Assembly: GCA_026419775.2 (NCBI GenBank)
Contig: JAOPGA020001475.1
Coordinates: 1 to 64,000, forward strand
From: Acrasis kona
Lineage: Eukaryota > Heterolobosea > Eutetramitea > Acrasida > Acrasidae
Direction: 5' to 3'
Length of the DNA stretch: 64,000 bases
A model generated the notes under the pieces. The model had not been told where the DNA came from, ran no database searches, and saw only the letters and a list, made by a program, of their open reading frames with translations. This document shows positions 10,137-20,784 of this stretch, piece by piece. Made by a program: the position numbers and the translations under genes. How positions within the stretch are numbered: the stretch's first letter is position 1; every line of letters begins with the position of its first letter.

Positions 10137-11161
10137 ATGAAAAAGCCCTCAGGGACCTCCAAAATGATTCCTGCTATGGACCCATCCCCACTCGAGGACA
10201 AACTAGGCACATTATCGATTGAGTATAATTCCATTTGGAGGCATCCAATCGAAAATTCATATGTTGCAAGAGATTTCCTAAGGTAACTATCATCATGAAT
10301 TTTATGCACTAACATACTAGAATGTTCGATAAAATTTATTTTTATAATGAGTCAGTACAAAATGGTCGCGTCACGCTCTCGGAAGTCTCAATAGAAAGGA
10401 GAGAGGACTCTTTTCTCACACTAGCCCTAGTACTGAATACTATATCTAGATTAGTGGATGACACCGGAGACCATGCAACTCCCTCCGACCAGTTACAAAA
10501 ATTTAATTTGAAGATGGACGGGAAGCTTTTAGAAAGCAGAATGGCTTCAATATCTGATCATCAAAGTTTCAGTCAACTTCTCGTTGAGTTTTATGGAGAA
10601 CACTCCCCAACTTGTAAAATTTTAAGGTTTGTAGACCAAGCCTTTATTGTATCACTTTTGGGTCATTTAGGCGAAACTCTCATATCAAGAGAGCTGAGAT
10701 GTAAAGATGTTCGCGGGACTTGGAGGATAGAAATAATAAAAAGAGAAAACACTTTTTCTGTAAAGCATGTAAGACTGGAACAGGTCATTAGGCCAATCGG
10801 ATTTGTTAAGCTCGTCGACTTGTTTTTATTCAAGTGGGAGGTGGAGATATTCCTAGACTCCCACCGGATGAATAATTTGGATTCAATGCATTTGAGAGTT
10901 ATTAGTATTGACTGGAATGAACAACCAGATCAAATCAGCCTTTCGCAGGCAAACAAAGAAGAGATTGAGAAGACTTTTTATGGATGCTTTGGGTGTAGGA
11001 AAGAAATATTCAAGGACAAGCTTCAAACATACATTAATGAGAATACAATCAAGAGACAGTCAGAAAAAGCAAAGGCTGGTCTCCAGATGGATAGCCCAGT
11101 GTCGAACAGCTGTTTCGGTAATTATATTGCAGTCCCATCCAAGAAAAACGGTGCTAAATAA
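10137..11161 (+). CDS. Unrecognised 328-aa protein with beta-rich C-terminal domain
   Basis: Exons 10137-10282 and 10321-11161 are joined by a 38-nt intron (GTAACT...CACTAACATACTAG). An in-frame stop lies just upstream of the chosen ATG. The N-terminal part is mixed (SIEYNSIWRHPIENSYVARDF, LRMFDKIYFYNES). Residues ~185-270 alternate hydrophobic and charged residues in strand-like blocks (TWRIEIIKRENTFSVKHVR, FLFKWEVEIFLDSHRM, LRVISIDW), suggesting a PH-like or other beta-sandwich fold. The tail has FYGCFGCRKE. No family is recognised. An AATAAA-like run near 11428 could mark the transcript end, meaning a 3' UTR of ~270 nt, long for this window. Confidence 0.6.
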
Positions 11162-11447
11162 TTTCTATCTCTAGCTTAGACAAGGCGCCAAACAATGTCT
11201 TACAAAGTTGAAGATTAGATCCTCTTCAAAAACGGGTTGTAGTGAGGAACTCTGCAACTTTTGGTACACTATTAGGACGCATGATACAAAATTCTTCCAA
11301 AAAAGAACCGTTTGTTTATCAGATAGAAGGGCAATATTGTGTATTTGTTTCTTGATAGAAGGGATCAAACCACCTATACTTGTAAGCAATAAAGTTACAT
11401 ATTGTTTTTTGCAAACTAGAATTTTGAATAAAAGAATAAAATACAGT

Positions 11448-13498
11448 TTATTGTCTTCTTCTCCGTTGAGAAACGAACTCCACTTCATCATATTCATCGA
11501 CTGCCATATAGGTTTCGGTCACTTCAGGCCTAAACTCCAAATTGACAGGAGCGTCGCTGTCCACCTCCTTGTATTTAGGATCCACGGTTATGATGTTCTT
11601 TCTTGGAGATAAAGACCCTATGTCCATTTTATATACATTTGTTTTGTTATAGTTTCCAAAGTTCATTTTAGTTACACTTGCTACTGGGGCCGAACCTTCG
11701 TCATCTAAGAAATTATAGGCTTCATCCAAAGCTTCCCCTCTCGCTCTAGCTTTTTGGCGAGATGCTTTTAAAAGCAATCGATCTCTAACTGTCATCGGGG
11801 GCGCAGTCTTTTTATCTTTCGAGTTATCGTGCACCCGCTCCTCAGATACGGCCACATCAGTAGTATACGGTATAAACTCTTGCGGTACCTCAACTCCTTT
11901 TCTCATTTGTTGAGACAACATTGATGGTGTCATTTCATTCTTTAAGGGCTTGGTCCTCTCTCGTATGTTCAGCGTGTGTATAGGATCTTCTTCATCCTTA
12001 ACCTGACTAAATGCATCATTATAATCTTGTTCTGATTCGATTATCATGGACCCTCTAAATTTAGTGTTCACTCTTGCGGGATCCAACTCCCCAACTTGCA
12101 TTTTGAACAAGTTAATTTCTCTCACTAGTTCACGCTCTCGTATTCTAATCCTAGCTAGCTCTGATTCCAATTCAAATCGATAATCCCGATCTCTTAAATC
12201 CTTCACTTCAGGGTCTTGTGCATCCAAGTCAGAGAACAGCTCGTTGTATCTTTTGGCTCTGTTGATTTCGTGCATGTTTGATTCTGGATCTTGGTCCAAT
12301 TCGCTATCATTGTCGTCTTGAACTTCAAAGTGAAGAGTTGGACTGCCGGTGGGACTGCTAACGTTAGGAATGATTCTTCTAGCCAAAGCATGAACGTCGA
12401 TTTGCTGTTGTTCTCCATCTTCGCTTGTATCTTCTGAGGGAAGGTTGCTAGTATTAGTTGTCTTTAAGCTTTGTTCGATTTGAGACATGAATGAAGAACG
12501 CTTAGAGAAGATTCTATCTTCTGAATGAGACTTCTTCAACCTGGAAACTTCTGCATTGGAAGCAGCTAGCTGTTTCTTGTAAGATTGTATTTCTTTAGCC
12601 ATAAAGTCGCACTTCTTCTTTGCTTGCTGTGATTGGTCGTATAGCTCAGCTAATTTTCAGTTTTTGATTTCGCGAATTCTAACAATATTTCATCGTATTT
12701 GCTCTTATGACTGAAGTAGTTAGTCATTGAATGTGTCGAATCATAAAATTACTTATGTCGTGCTGTCAGTGATGCTGGATCTCCTTCGTATGCATCTCGA
12801 ATCTTGCGGAGAAGGTCTGAATAAGGAGATACTTCTATAATATCGTTGAAGATTTGTTGATAGACTCTAAAATAATCGCCCCTTAATGCTGTAGCATTTT
12901 CTTCACATAATTGCACGCGCTCAAGAGATCTTAACTGTTCTGCTAATTTCACTTCTAGTTCGAGGACGTGTGACCTGCTTTTTGTCTTTTTAATCGCATC
13001 CGCTTTGTTGTCGACATGAACGTGGTTTAAAAGTCTTGATTGGTTACTAACATTTCTTGTTGGGTTAGCTTATAAATGTGGTGAGACGTACCTTTCTAGT
13101 TGAATACTTTGAGTCAACACTGAACTTCTCGATGAGGCCATATAGTAACTTGGATTGGAATTATAGCTTTTAGACAACGAGGAGATTGTTTCTTTTGACA
13201 AATTTCTGCTTGTGCTTCGGCTCGAGTTTGTAGGTTGTGAAATTTTATCTGGACTTCGAGCAGATTTTGGTCGTCTGTGGGTATTCGGTGCAGATTTCAT
13301 TTTAGAGGTAATAAATATACTCGGCGTTGATGGTCTTTTAACCTGCAGCCTATTTGGAAAAGTCGGCATTACTTGTCCACTCGAAGAATCCGCTATATGG
13401 TGAATGTCTGATTGACTGAACGCGCGTCTTGTAACTTGAGCACTTTGAGGCCGCTTCGGAGTGCCCAGAGCAAGCGGTGGTACATTAGCTCTGCTCAT
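11448..13498 (-). CDS. TSNAXIP1-like coiled-coil protein, apparent frame break
   Basis: Exons 13498-13092, 13055-12753 and 12710-11448, with introns of 36 and 42 nt. Residues 1-135 are Ser/Arg/Pro-rich and basic. The second exon encodes a helical segment (LRGDYFRVYQQIFNDIIEV, YSDLLRKIRDAYEG) resembling the N-terminal domain of translin-associated factor X-interacting protein 1. Long coiled coil (YDEILLEFAKSKTE, then LAELYDQSQQAKKK) and an acidic, disordered C-terminus follow. Between these two coiled-coil blocks, at 12651-12661, the frame meets TAG and resumes one base out of phase. No GT-AG intron of the right phase bridges this, so it is either a one-base loss at an A-run or a damaged gene. 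The family link is tentative; a ciliary role is possible. Confidence 0.6.
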
Positions 13499-13649
13499 TT
13501 ATCATTATTTTGTAACCGACATTACGACGATGTATTTCAGATCTAACGCCAATTTTTAATACTTTTGAGATTGCATGATGAAAGCAATTAACAAATTAAT
13601 AAGGAAGCCATCATGATGATTATTTAACAAAGAACAAGAAACAAATAAA

Positions 13650-15263
13650 TTATAATTTACTTCGCATCAGGCTTGGATACTGTTTCACGATTCTGAAGGC
13701 CTCGTTGTAACTATCCCTCTTTGTCCAATGTTTATCCCAAAGAGGCAAGTGGTCGTGCGCTTGTTGGATGGCTTTCCAAGCCTCTCCTATTCTCTTGACA
13801 TGCAAGACTTGCTCATGCTTGTCCTCTCTTAGGATCTGTAGCTTTGCCTCCACTTGCCCAAGGTGACCTATTTTCAGTTGGGACAGCCCAACCTGTTGGC
13901 CTTGCTTAATTTGAATCACTCTTCTTCTTTGTTCCATAGGACATCCTATTGCGAACACTTGACTTGAAAGTGGCTAATGTGATTAGTAGTTGTCAACTGA
14001 ATTTACTTACTAATGGAAGTCTATTGAAGTTACGTCCAATAGCACAACCAAGTTCAAAATAGGAGTGTTCAATGTTATCCGAACAACAATCTATTTAAGA
14101 GTGATGCAAATGGTAACAGTGCATTAACTAACCTATTTTATTCATCAAAAAGTATAATTTGCTAAATTGACTGGGTCCCAGAAATGTACTTGGGTCATTG
14201 TCATGATGTTGCGAATGCGATTCTTTGTTCGATTCACTTTTGTTTACTAAAAATTGCACTCCCTTTACAACGGGTTTGATGGGTGTATAAAAATAACTAG
14301 CAACACCTGCAACCTTCAACGTCATATCCAGTGCATCTTTGAAAGAATAACCCTTGGTGATGTGTTCGATTACTTTAGTTCTATGCTCTTTGGACATCAT
14401 TGACATTTCAACAATAAGCAAGACATTGCCGATAGACAACAAATGATCAACAGAAGTCATACAAAATACAACATCGGACCGATTATAAAAGAATCCCAAA
14501 AAATCAATATTTGTTTCTATTTTTTCTTTTTTGAATTCATCATTAAAACCAGGAGTGTCTAATACAATCAAATCTCTACACAAAGGTCTAAACACATCAC
14601 CATTTTCATTTTCTCGCTCAACGTCAGTTCCGAAGGTGAATCTATTATTTACAATTACACATTTTACTATATTATGGAAAGAATGTTTTGTGACTTCAGA
14701 CAGAAAATGTTTGTATCTTTCTTCAATTTGAGTTACTTCTAAATCAACCCATACAATGTGCCTCCGGGGATCGTTGTCTCTTGATTGATGTCGCTCATAC
14801 AACCACTCTGGAGAGAGCCTTGCACCATCCGCTACAAGTTCCTGGTGTTTTTTTATTTTATCTTGGTACTTGGAAGCTCCAACAAGTGAAGAAAACTCCT
14901 CTTCATCCACGGACTCAAGAATTGTGAACTGTAAATAGTGTCAATTTGCTGTTGAATCAAAGCACAAACGTGGGAATCCATTGCCCTTGCGGCGACCTCC
15001 CTAACTTCCAAGTTCCCAAAAATGTAGTTGATAAAGGAAGACTTTCCTGATGATTGGTCACCAATAACCATGACCATTTTCTTCTCTGTTGTAGGAAGCC
15101 CAGTTGGCATCTTTATGTTATATGACTTTGCAATTTGTTCGATTCTTTCTTTATTTGATTTTGCTGTTTGTTGAGTGATAACTTTTGTTGGTTGCTTTTT
15201 CTCGTTTTCAAGTGCTACTTTACGTACATAATCTAAATCTGTGGGGACTGGGACAAACTGCAT
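13650..15263 (-). CDS. Dynamin/EHD-like GTPase
   Basis: Four exons, 15263-14970, 14928-14133, 14090-14011 and 13973-13650, with introns of 41, 42 and 37 nt, restore a 497-aa protein. The P-loop is GDQSSGKSS (~residue 68), the switch I region reads MDSHFTILESVDEEEFSSL across the first splice, and G3 is DTPGF. The FSKLYFLMNKID segment matches the G4 strand (NKxD) of EHD/sarcalumenin-type GTPases and is completed only by splicing. A helical C-terminal part (RIGEAWKAIQQAHDHLPLWDKHW) has no clear EH domain. Such GTPases bind and remodel membranes. The tRNA-Ser gene lies upstream, 121 nt from the start codon. Confidence 0.8.
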
Positions 15264-15384
15264 TGTTTTTTACAATAGGAGAATTTGATAACCGGAAGTT
15301 TGGATTTTGATGCAACCAAAAGTTTCACGATCTCAGATCGTCCTTGGTATCCTGTCAAAGGAAGATGTCATAATTTTAAAAGGT

Positions 15385-15475
15385 CGTGTTCGGCAGGATT
15401 TGAACCTGCGCATCTTTCGATAACAGATTTCTAGTCTGCCGCCATAATCTCAGTTGACCGCTCGGCCACGAACAC
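15385..15475 (-). tRNA. tRNA-Ser (anticodon AGA), enlarged D-loop
   Basis: The minus strand folds as a class II tRNA. The acceptor stem pairs GTGTTCG with CGAACAC, with discriminator G. The anticodon stem GCAGA/TCTGT encloses the loop CTAGAAA, giving anticodon AGA. The variable arm is ATC-GAAA-GAT and the T arm is GCAGG-TTCAAAT-CCTGC. The anticodon and long variable arm identify serine. The D stem GCC/GGC encloses about 20 nt (GAGCGGTCAACTGAGATTAT), roughly 10 more than the usual GAGYGGTYAA. No CCA is encoded and the gene ends at the acceptor stem, as in eukaryotes. Confidence 0.9.
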
Positions 15476-15635
15476 ATATATTTATCTTATTTATAACCCA
15501 ACTATGTTTATTAATAAAGTTTCATGTGTTAAATCTGTCAAACTCTGTTTTTTCTTATTGTTACAAAATCAATTTTAAATGTCTATTTTTTACTTTTAAT
15601 GGTCATCAAAAACAAAAGTAACCAACAAAAATTTA

Positions 15636-18125
15636 TTACATCAACGTAAAGCGAACATCCTCATACATCTCACCATCCTGTTGCTTCCTCAACCTCAAAT
15701 GTTTCAATGTATTCCTATAAAAGATGTTGATAGGCGCAGCAGTCTCGTCAGTCTCCTCCAAGTTTGGAATATTAGTAAAGATCAAATCGATCATACCATT
15801 CAAATACTCTGTGGTCACCTTATCATTCTTCTTATCAAAGTGATGCGCATACACGTTCAAAATTTCCACAAACAATAAAATTTGTTGATTGGACAAACAG
15901 GATTTTACAATTTTCAAACTCCATTGCAGACACTCCAGTGCCTTGCTGCTATTTTGTAATTCTTTATTATCGACCATCGGCCAGAACAAGTGACTACACA
16001 TCAACACCGCCCGACATTGATCAGGCTTACGCAACAATTTACTAGAATATTGACAAGTCTTGGTGCTCAACGTATTATAATTATCTTCGCTAATGTGCTT
16101 CATTCCTTGGAGCGTATTTATTATCAAATGCAAATAATCCAATTGAACCTTTGAATCTTCTTCTTCGTAAAGCATGAAGGCCTGACTCAACAACTCGTAC
16201 ACAATCTTGTCCAACTCGCATCGGTCAGCACAAAGAGCACTCTGTAGATACAACTGAAGAGCAGGTCCTGGCCTTTGATTAGCCAGTACTTCTAAAATCT
16301 CCATAACGTATTGGAACACTTTATCTTGCTTGATGACACTTGTTGATGCCTCTGACTGCGAGTGATGGATTTTGGTGGCTAGTTCCAAATACTTGAACAC
16401 CAGGGGAACCAATGTGAATTGTATTCTCTTGACGCCTCCCTGTCCGAAATGTTTTCTTGCTGCGGAATAAATTTTGAAAAGATTATCCGTTTCTGCGTGG
16501 TCGAATAAATGTACGGTTCTTGCGACGAGGTTTTGTTCTTCTTCGAAATCTTCCCAATCATCTTCTGCTAATGTTTCGTTGGTTGCTTCGTCCTTTAACA
16601 TGGGCCTGATTAATTCGAATAATTCGTTCACTTGGTCCACCGTAGTAATCTTGTCGTTGTATTTGAGTGCTGTCCTGACGATCTGTCTTGCGACCATGCG
16701 TCTCTCTGCGAATGGAAGTAATGTGAGGATTTCATTGTACTTTTCAATGTCGAGGATTTTTAGAACGCTGCTGTAGGACTCTAGAGGGATGGTCAGAATC
16801 TTTCTTGTTAGTTTGACGACTTGATCGTCATTGATGGGTGCGTCCGACAAGTGACTTGCGACTCCAGAGATGATGCGGTTTACGTAATCGGTGCGATCTG
16901 GATAGGCTTGGAGCGCCAAGGATAAAAGTGAACTGTTGATGAGTAGGTTGTCTGACGTTCCGATTCCATAAACTTCTGAAACCTTGTCCACATACTTTAG
17001 GAATATTTCCACGACGTTGACTCCTGCGTTGCTGTGGTGATCTCCTTCTGATACGCGTCTTTGTGTGTAACTTGAGAAACGATCCATCAACGATGTAAAG
17101 ATGGCACGTAGGTTGACTCCTTGGTCAAGATCTAAACATGATTGCAACAAAGTGTCAAGGGTGGCCATGTGGAACTCATCTGGGAACACTTGGATGATGC
17201 AGTCAATCAAGTATTGTTGAGCCATTCTGTCGTTGCTTTGGACTACTACTTCAAGGACCTTGTTCAAGACCATCTTGCGATACATTTCAAGAGTCACACC
17301 TTCCAAGTTGGATAATCTTTCAAGACTATAGATGGTTAGTTTGACAGGATGTGAGTTGATTAGCATTACCTCTTTCCAACAAGAATGCTTAATTCGTTTC
17401 TTTCTTTTTCACGCTTTTCTCTCTCAGATACTGGCCCCTCATTCTTTAGACGAGAAAATAAGTGCACAGTCTCGGTAAAGTTCTGAATGATGAAGTTGAT
17501 GGAATCTTGTACTTGGCCTCCGACTCCTTCGTATTCTGAACCTACATCAGGAAGTTTGTCCTTGCTGAGCTGACTTAGGTAGTTTCTTAAAAATAAGCCT
17601 CTGGTGGGATGTTGCACCCCTTTGCACATCTCTACAAGATCCTTCAAAACATCCTTTGCGGGTGCCTCCTTGCTTTTAATGTAAACGGAACCAACAGTAA
17701 TTAGTAAGTAAAGTCTTGGAACAATCTCGCTAGTGTGTTGAACAACTTCATATAAATCTTGCATTCTTCGTCCACGTTTATTCTCTTCTTGGAAAAATAC
17801 TTCAAGATGACGCATTTTATCAAAAACGAGCATGTCTAAACGTAAGCACGGTTGCAGCTTCAGTAAACTTACAAAGGTCATAATAGTTTTTAGGCGACAG
17901 ATCCGAAGTTCTTAATTGCCTTAGCATTTTCGCCGAGTGTATCAAAGCATCGTCTAAGAGATTCTTATCCAGAGCTCTTATCATGTGCCAAGCTTCGGTA
18001 TCGACTACATTTTTAGAAGTATTAAGGAGGGATTTTTGTTTATCATCTATTGTTTGTCCTGCCTCTAATGTATTCTCTTCATCATCGTCTACGTGATATT
18101 CTCTTGCGTTCTGGTAATTTGTCAT
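15636..18125 (-). CDS. VPS35: Retromer subunit VPS35
   Basis: Exons 18125-17873, 17835-17371 (plus the base at 17370) and 17325-15636, with introns of 37 and 44 nt, give 802 aa, close to the ~796 aa of animal VPS35. Diagnostic blocks are LRTSDLSPKNYYDLYM (split by intron 1), PRLYLLITVGSVYIKS, VEMCKGVQHPTRGLFLRNYL, the charged EREKREKERNELSILVG helix and IIQVFPDEFH. VPS35 is the helical-solenoid scaffold of the cargo-recognition trimer with VPS26 and VPS29, acting in endosome-to-Golgi retrieval. Both splices restore the family sequence exactly where the raw frame departs from it. The TAA stop overlaps AATAAA. Confidence 0.95.
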
Positions 18126-18620
18126 TACACCGTTGCAGTTGACTCAAATGATATTTTACAGAAAGGCTGTTCCAGCAGCAACATAGATGGTTTCGCGCAA
18201 AAGAAATATCAGATTTTTGGAAATTGACCTATAATACACAATCATATAACTCCTATTCATTTTATTGATATGATAGAGTCCTGTTCAAAACATCATGTCT
18301 TTTTTTCCCATCTTTTTCAATGTTGATGCTTGATATTAAATATTCTGTGATGACTATGCAGTTTCCGACCATTTCGACAGTTCGATTTCCAATGTGATAG
18401 TAAATCTGCATTGAAATTTTCTATGTTTTACTCAATAATGAATGCAATATATATTAGCACTCTTAGACTTGCTTAATGCTTTTGTACATTCATAGGTCCA
18501 ATTGCAACTTCAATCATCATTGCAATGAATACATGTTTTGAAGTTGCCCATAAAGAGTTTTGATTGAAAAGCACAAAAATAAACAATCAAAATTGAAACC
18601 CGGAACCTGGTCGAAATTCA
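18126..18620. other. Intergenic, 495 bp, no gene seen
   Basis: This stretch separates the divergent VPS35 and P5C dehydrogenase genes and should hold both promoters. It is AT-rich with T-runs. The short frames on either strand are not protein-like, and I see no RNA gene. Confidence 0.5.
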
Positions 18621-20456
18621 ATGTTAAGAGGCACACACAAACTATCACGAAAAACCACGCGTTTATTTCACACTTCAACAAAAAAGCTTGACACAAGTTA
18701 TGGTTCCCTTCACATACCAAAGATAACAAACGAACCTACAGTATGTTAACAAGTGAATTCTTACTAATCAACAAAAGTATGAATACGCGAAAGGAAGCAA
18801 AGAGAGGGAGCTACTATTGAGAGAATGCACAAAATACACAGACCCCTTCTACAAACCTATAGAAATACCGCTCATAATCAACGGAGAGGAAGTAAGTCAG
18901 AAGTTCATCAACACATATTTATCTCTAGTACCGCACCGGTGACACTTTTGCAAGAGAATTCCCTTCTCATAAAAAAAAAGTTCTTTACAACATGCATCTA
19001 GCCGACGAACATCATTTAAAGATGGCCATAGAAGGCTCAATCGAAGCCAAATTCAAATGGGAACAACTGCCTCTCGATCAAAAAATTGCAATCTTCTTGA
19101 AAGCAGCCGATCTATTGAGCGGAAAATACCGCTACAAAGTTCTCGCCTCCTGCATGATGGGTCAAGGTAAAACAATGTACCAAGCTGAAATTGATGCCGC
19201 TTGCGAGACCATTGATTTTTGGAGATTTAATGCGCTTTACGCTTCGCGTAAGTTTTCATCACAAACACATTCGCTAAACCATGACAGAAATTTATGACAG
19301 ACAACCACAGACCAAAAAGAGTTCGTTGTGGAACAAGACCGAATTCAGATCATTGGAAGGATTCGTCGCCGCCATCTCTCCCTTCAATTTCACAGCCATC
19401 GGTTCCAATTTGGTATCCGCACCAGCATTGATGGGTAATGTCGTGTTGTGGAAACCATCCCATGCAGCAGCACTAAGCAATTATTACATTTATCAAATTC
19501 TCAAAGAAGCAGGAATGCCCGATGGCGTCATTCAATTCGTTCCCTCCGAGGGACCCACTTTCGGACAAGCTTCATTCTCGAGCCCTCACTTTTCATGTCT
19601 ACATTTCACAGGAGGTACCAAAACATTCCAAATGCTCTACAAGCAATTGGCCAATTCCATAGAGACGTTCAACGCCACACCAAGAGTCGTCGCCGAAACA
19701 GGAGGAAAGAACTTCCACGTCATGCACGAGAGTGCCAACATTGAGAATTTCGTTCATAACACCATTCGCGGTGCCTTTGAGTATTCTGGTCAGAAATGTA
19801 GCGCTGCAAGCAGGGTTTATGTGCCAAAGAGCAAATGGAATCAAGTCAGAGAAATGTTGGTGGAGGAAGTAAGAAGGGTCAAGGTTGGTCAACCAGAAGA
19901 TCCATCAAGTTTCACTAGTTGTGTAATTGATAAGAATAGTTTTGATAAGATTAGTGGTTTCTTGGAGAGAGCAAGAAACGATCCTGACATTAAAGTTTTG
20001 TGTGGTGGTCATTGTGACGACAGCGTTGGTTATTTTGTAGATTTAACAGTCTTGTTGACCTCCAATCCTAAAAGCGAAACAATGTGTGAAGAAATCTTCG
20101 GACCCGTTGTGACGGTTTATGTTTATGATGATTCTGGAGAAGAATCTTGGATTGATGTTTTGAAATTGGTTGACTCCACCAGTCCATATGGTTTAACCGG
20201 TGCTGTGTTTGCTACGGACCGTTATGCAATTATGACTGCCAATAAGATTTTGCGTCATAGCAGCGGAAACTTTTATATCAATGATAAGTCAACCGGTGCT
20301 GTTGTTGGTCAACAACCATTTGGAGGAGGAAGGGTGAGCGGTACTAACGACAAGGCTGGAAGTGAACAGTTGCTATGGAGATTTACTAGTGTTAGAACAA
20401 TCAAAGAGAACTTTGGAGAATTGACTAGCTGGAAGTATCCCAGCACCGAATATTAA
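18621..20456 (+). CDS. ALDH4A1: Delta-1-pyrroline-5-carboxylate dehydrogenase, mitochondrial
   Basis: Exons 18621-18740, 18778-18891, 18929-19247 and 19288-20456, with introns of 37, 37 and 40 nt, give 573 aa (human 563). The presequence starts MLRGTHKLSRKTTRLFHTS. Family blocks follow: IPKITNEPT, SKEREL, LKAADLLSGKYRY, MGQGKTMYQAEIDAA, GFVAAISPFNFTAIG and the NAD-site LWKPS. The catalytic Glu is in ETGGKNF, the catalytic Cys in GQKCSAASRVY, and DSVGYFV, EEIFGPVV and the C-terminal FYINDKSTGAVVGQQPFGG are all present. It oxidises P5C/glutamate semialdehyde to glutamate with NAD+ in proline breakdown. The first exon was found by tracing back from the conserved ITNEP motif. Its neighbour is also a mitochondrial enzyme. 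Confidence 0.95.
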
Positions 20457-20784
20457 AGATTTAATAATTTAATTGTTTCTTTAATGTGTCATCAAATTAA
20501 AGATTTGCATCTGATTTAACGTCTATATTTTAATGATATCCCAAATAATTACACTTCCATGCACTTCAACAAAAATTCAACCTTTCATGCAGCAAAAGTG
20601 TTCATGCCTTTAGAATTTAGAATCATGCCGATCGTTTTCACTTGCTACTCGAATTTTTCTATTTAGAGCAAGAACAATATGTGCTTACCAACACTTTTCG
20701 TCACCGCTTTTCGTAACCCGAATTGTTCATCTTTCGCCGAACGGACGAAAAAATAGTTGTCCACAAGGTTGACACAAAAAAAGC
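20457..20784. other. Intergenic, 328 bp
   Basis: The 3' flank of the P5C dehydrogenase gene and the upstream region of the E2 gene. It is AT-rich, contains AATTAAAG-type runs near 20500 that could serve 3'-end formation, and shows no coding frame or RNA gene. Confidence 0.5.

Noticed and set aside
11208-11612. 134-aa plus-strand frame after the 328-aa gene
   Set aside because: It looked like a further exon, but no GT-AG intron from the preceding gene gives the right phase, and its second half is antisense to the TSNAXIP1-like gene.
12645-12665. Programmed frameshift in the TSNAXIP1-like gene
   Set aside because: The local bases do not form a canonical -1 slippery heptamer and two other genes show similar breaks at homopolymers, so an indel is simpler.
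14091-14140. Separate small gene at 13650-14090
   Set aside because: The 102-aa frame and the GTPase frame are joined by two clean introns that complete the NKxD motif, so they are one gene.
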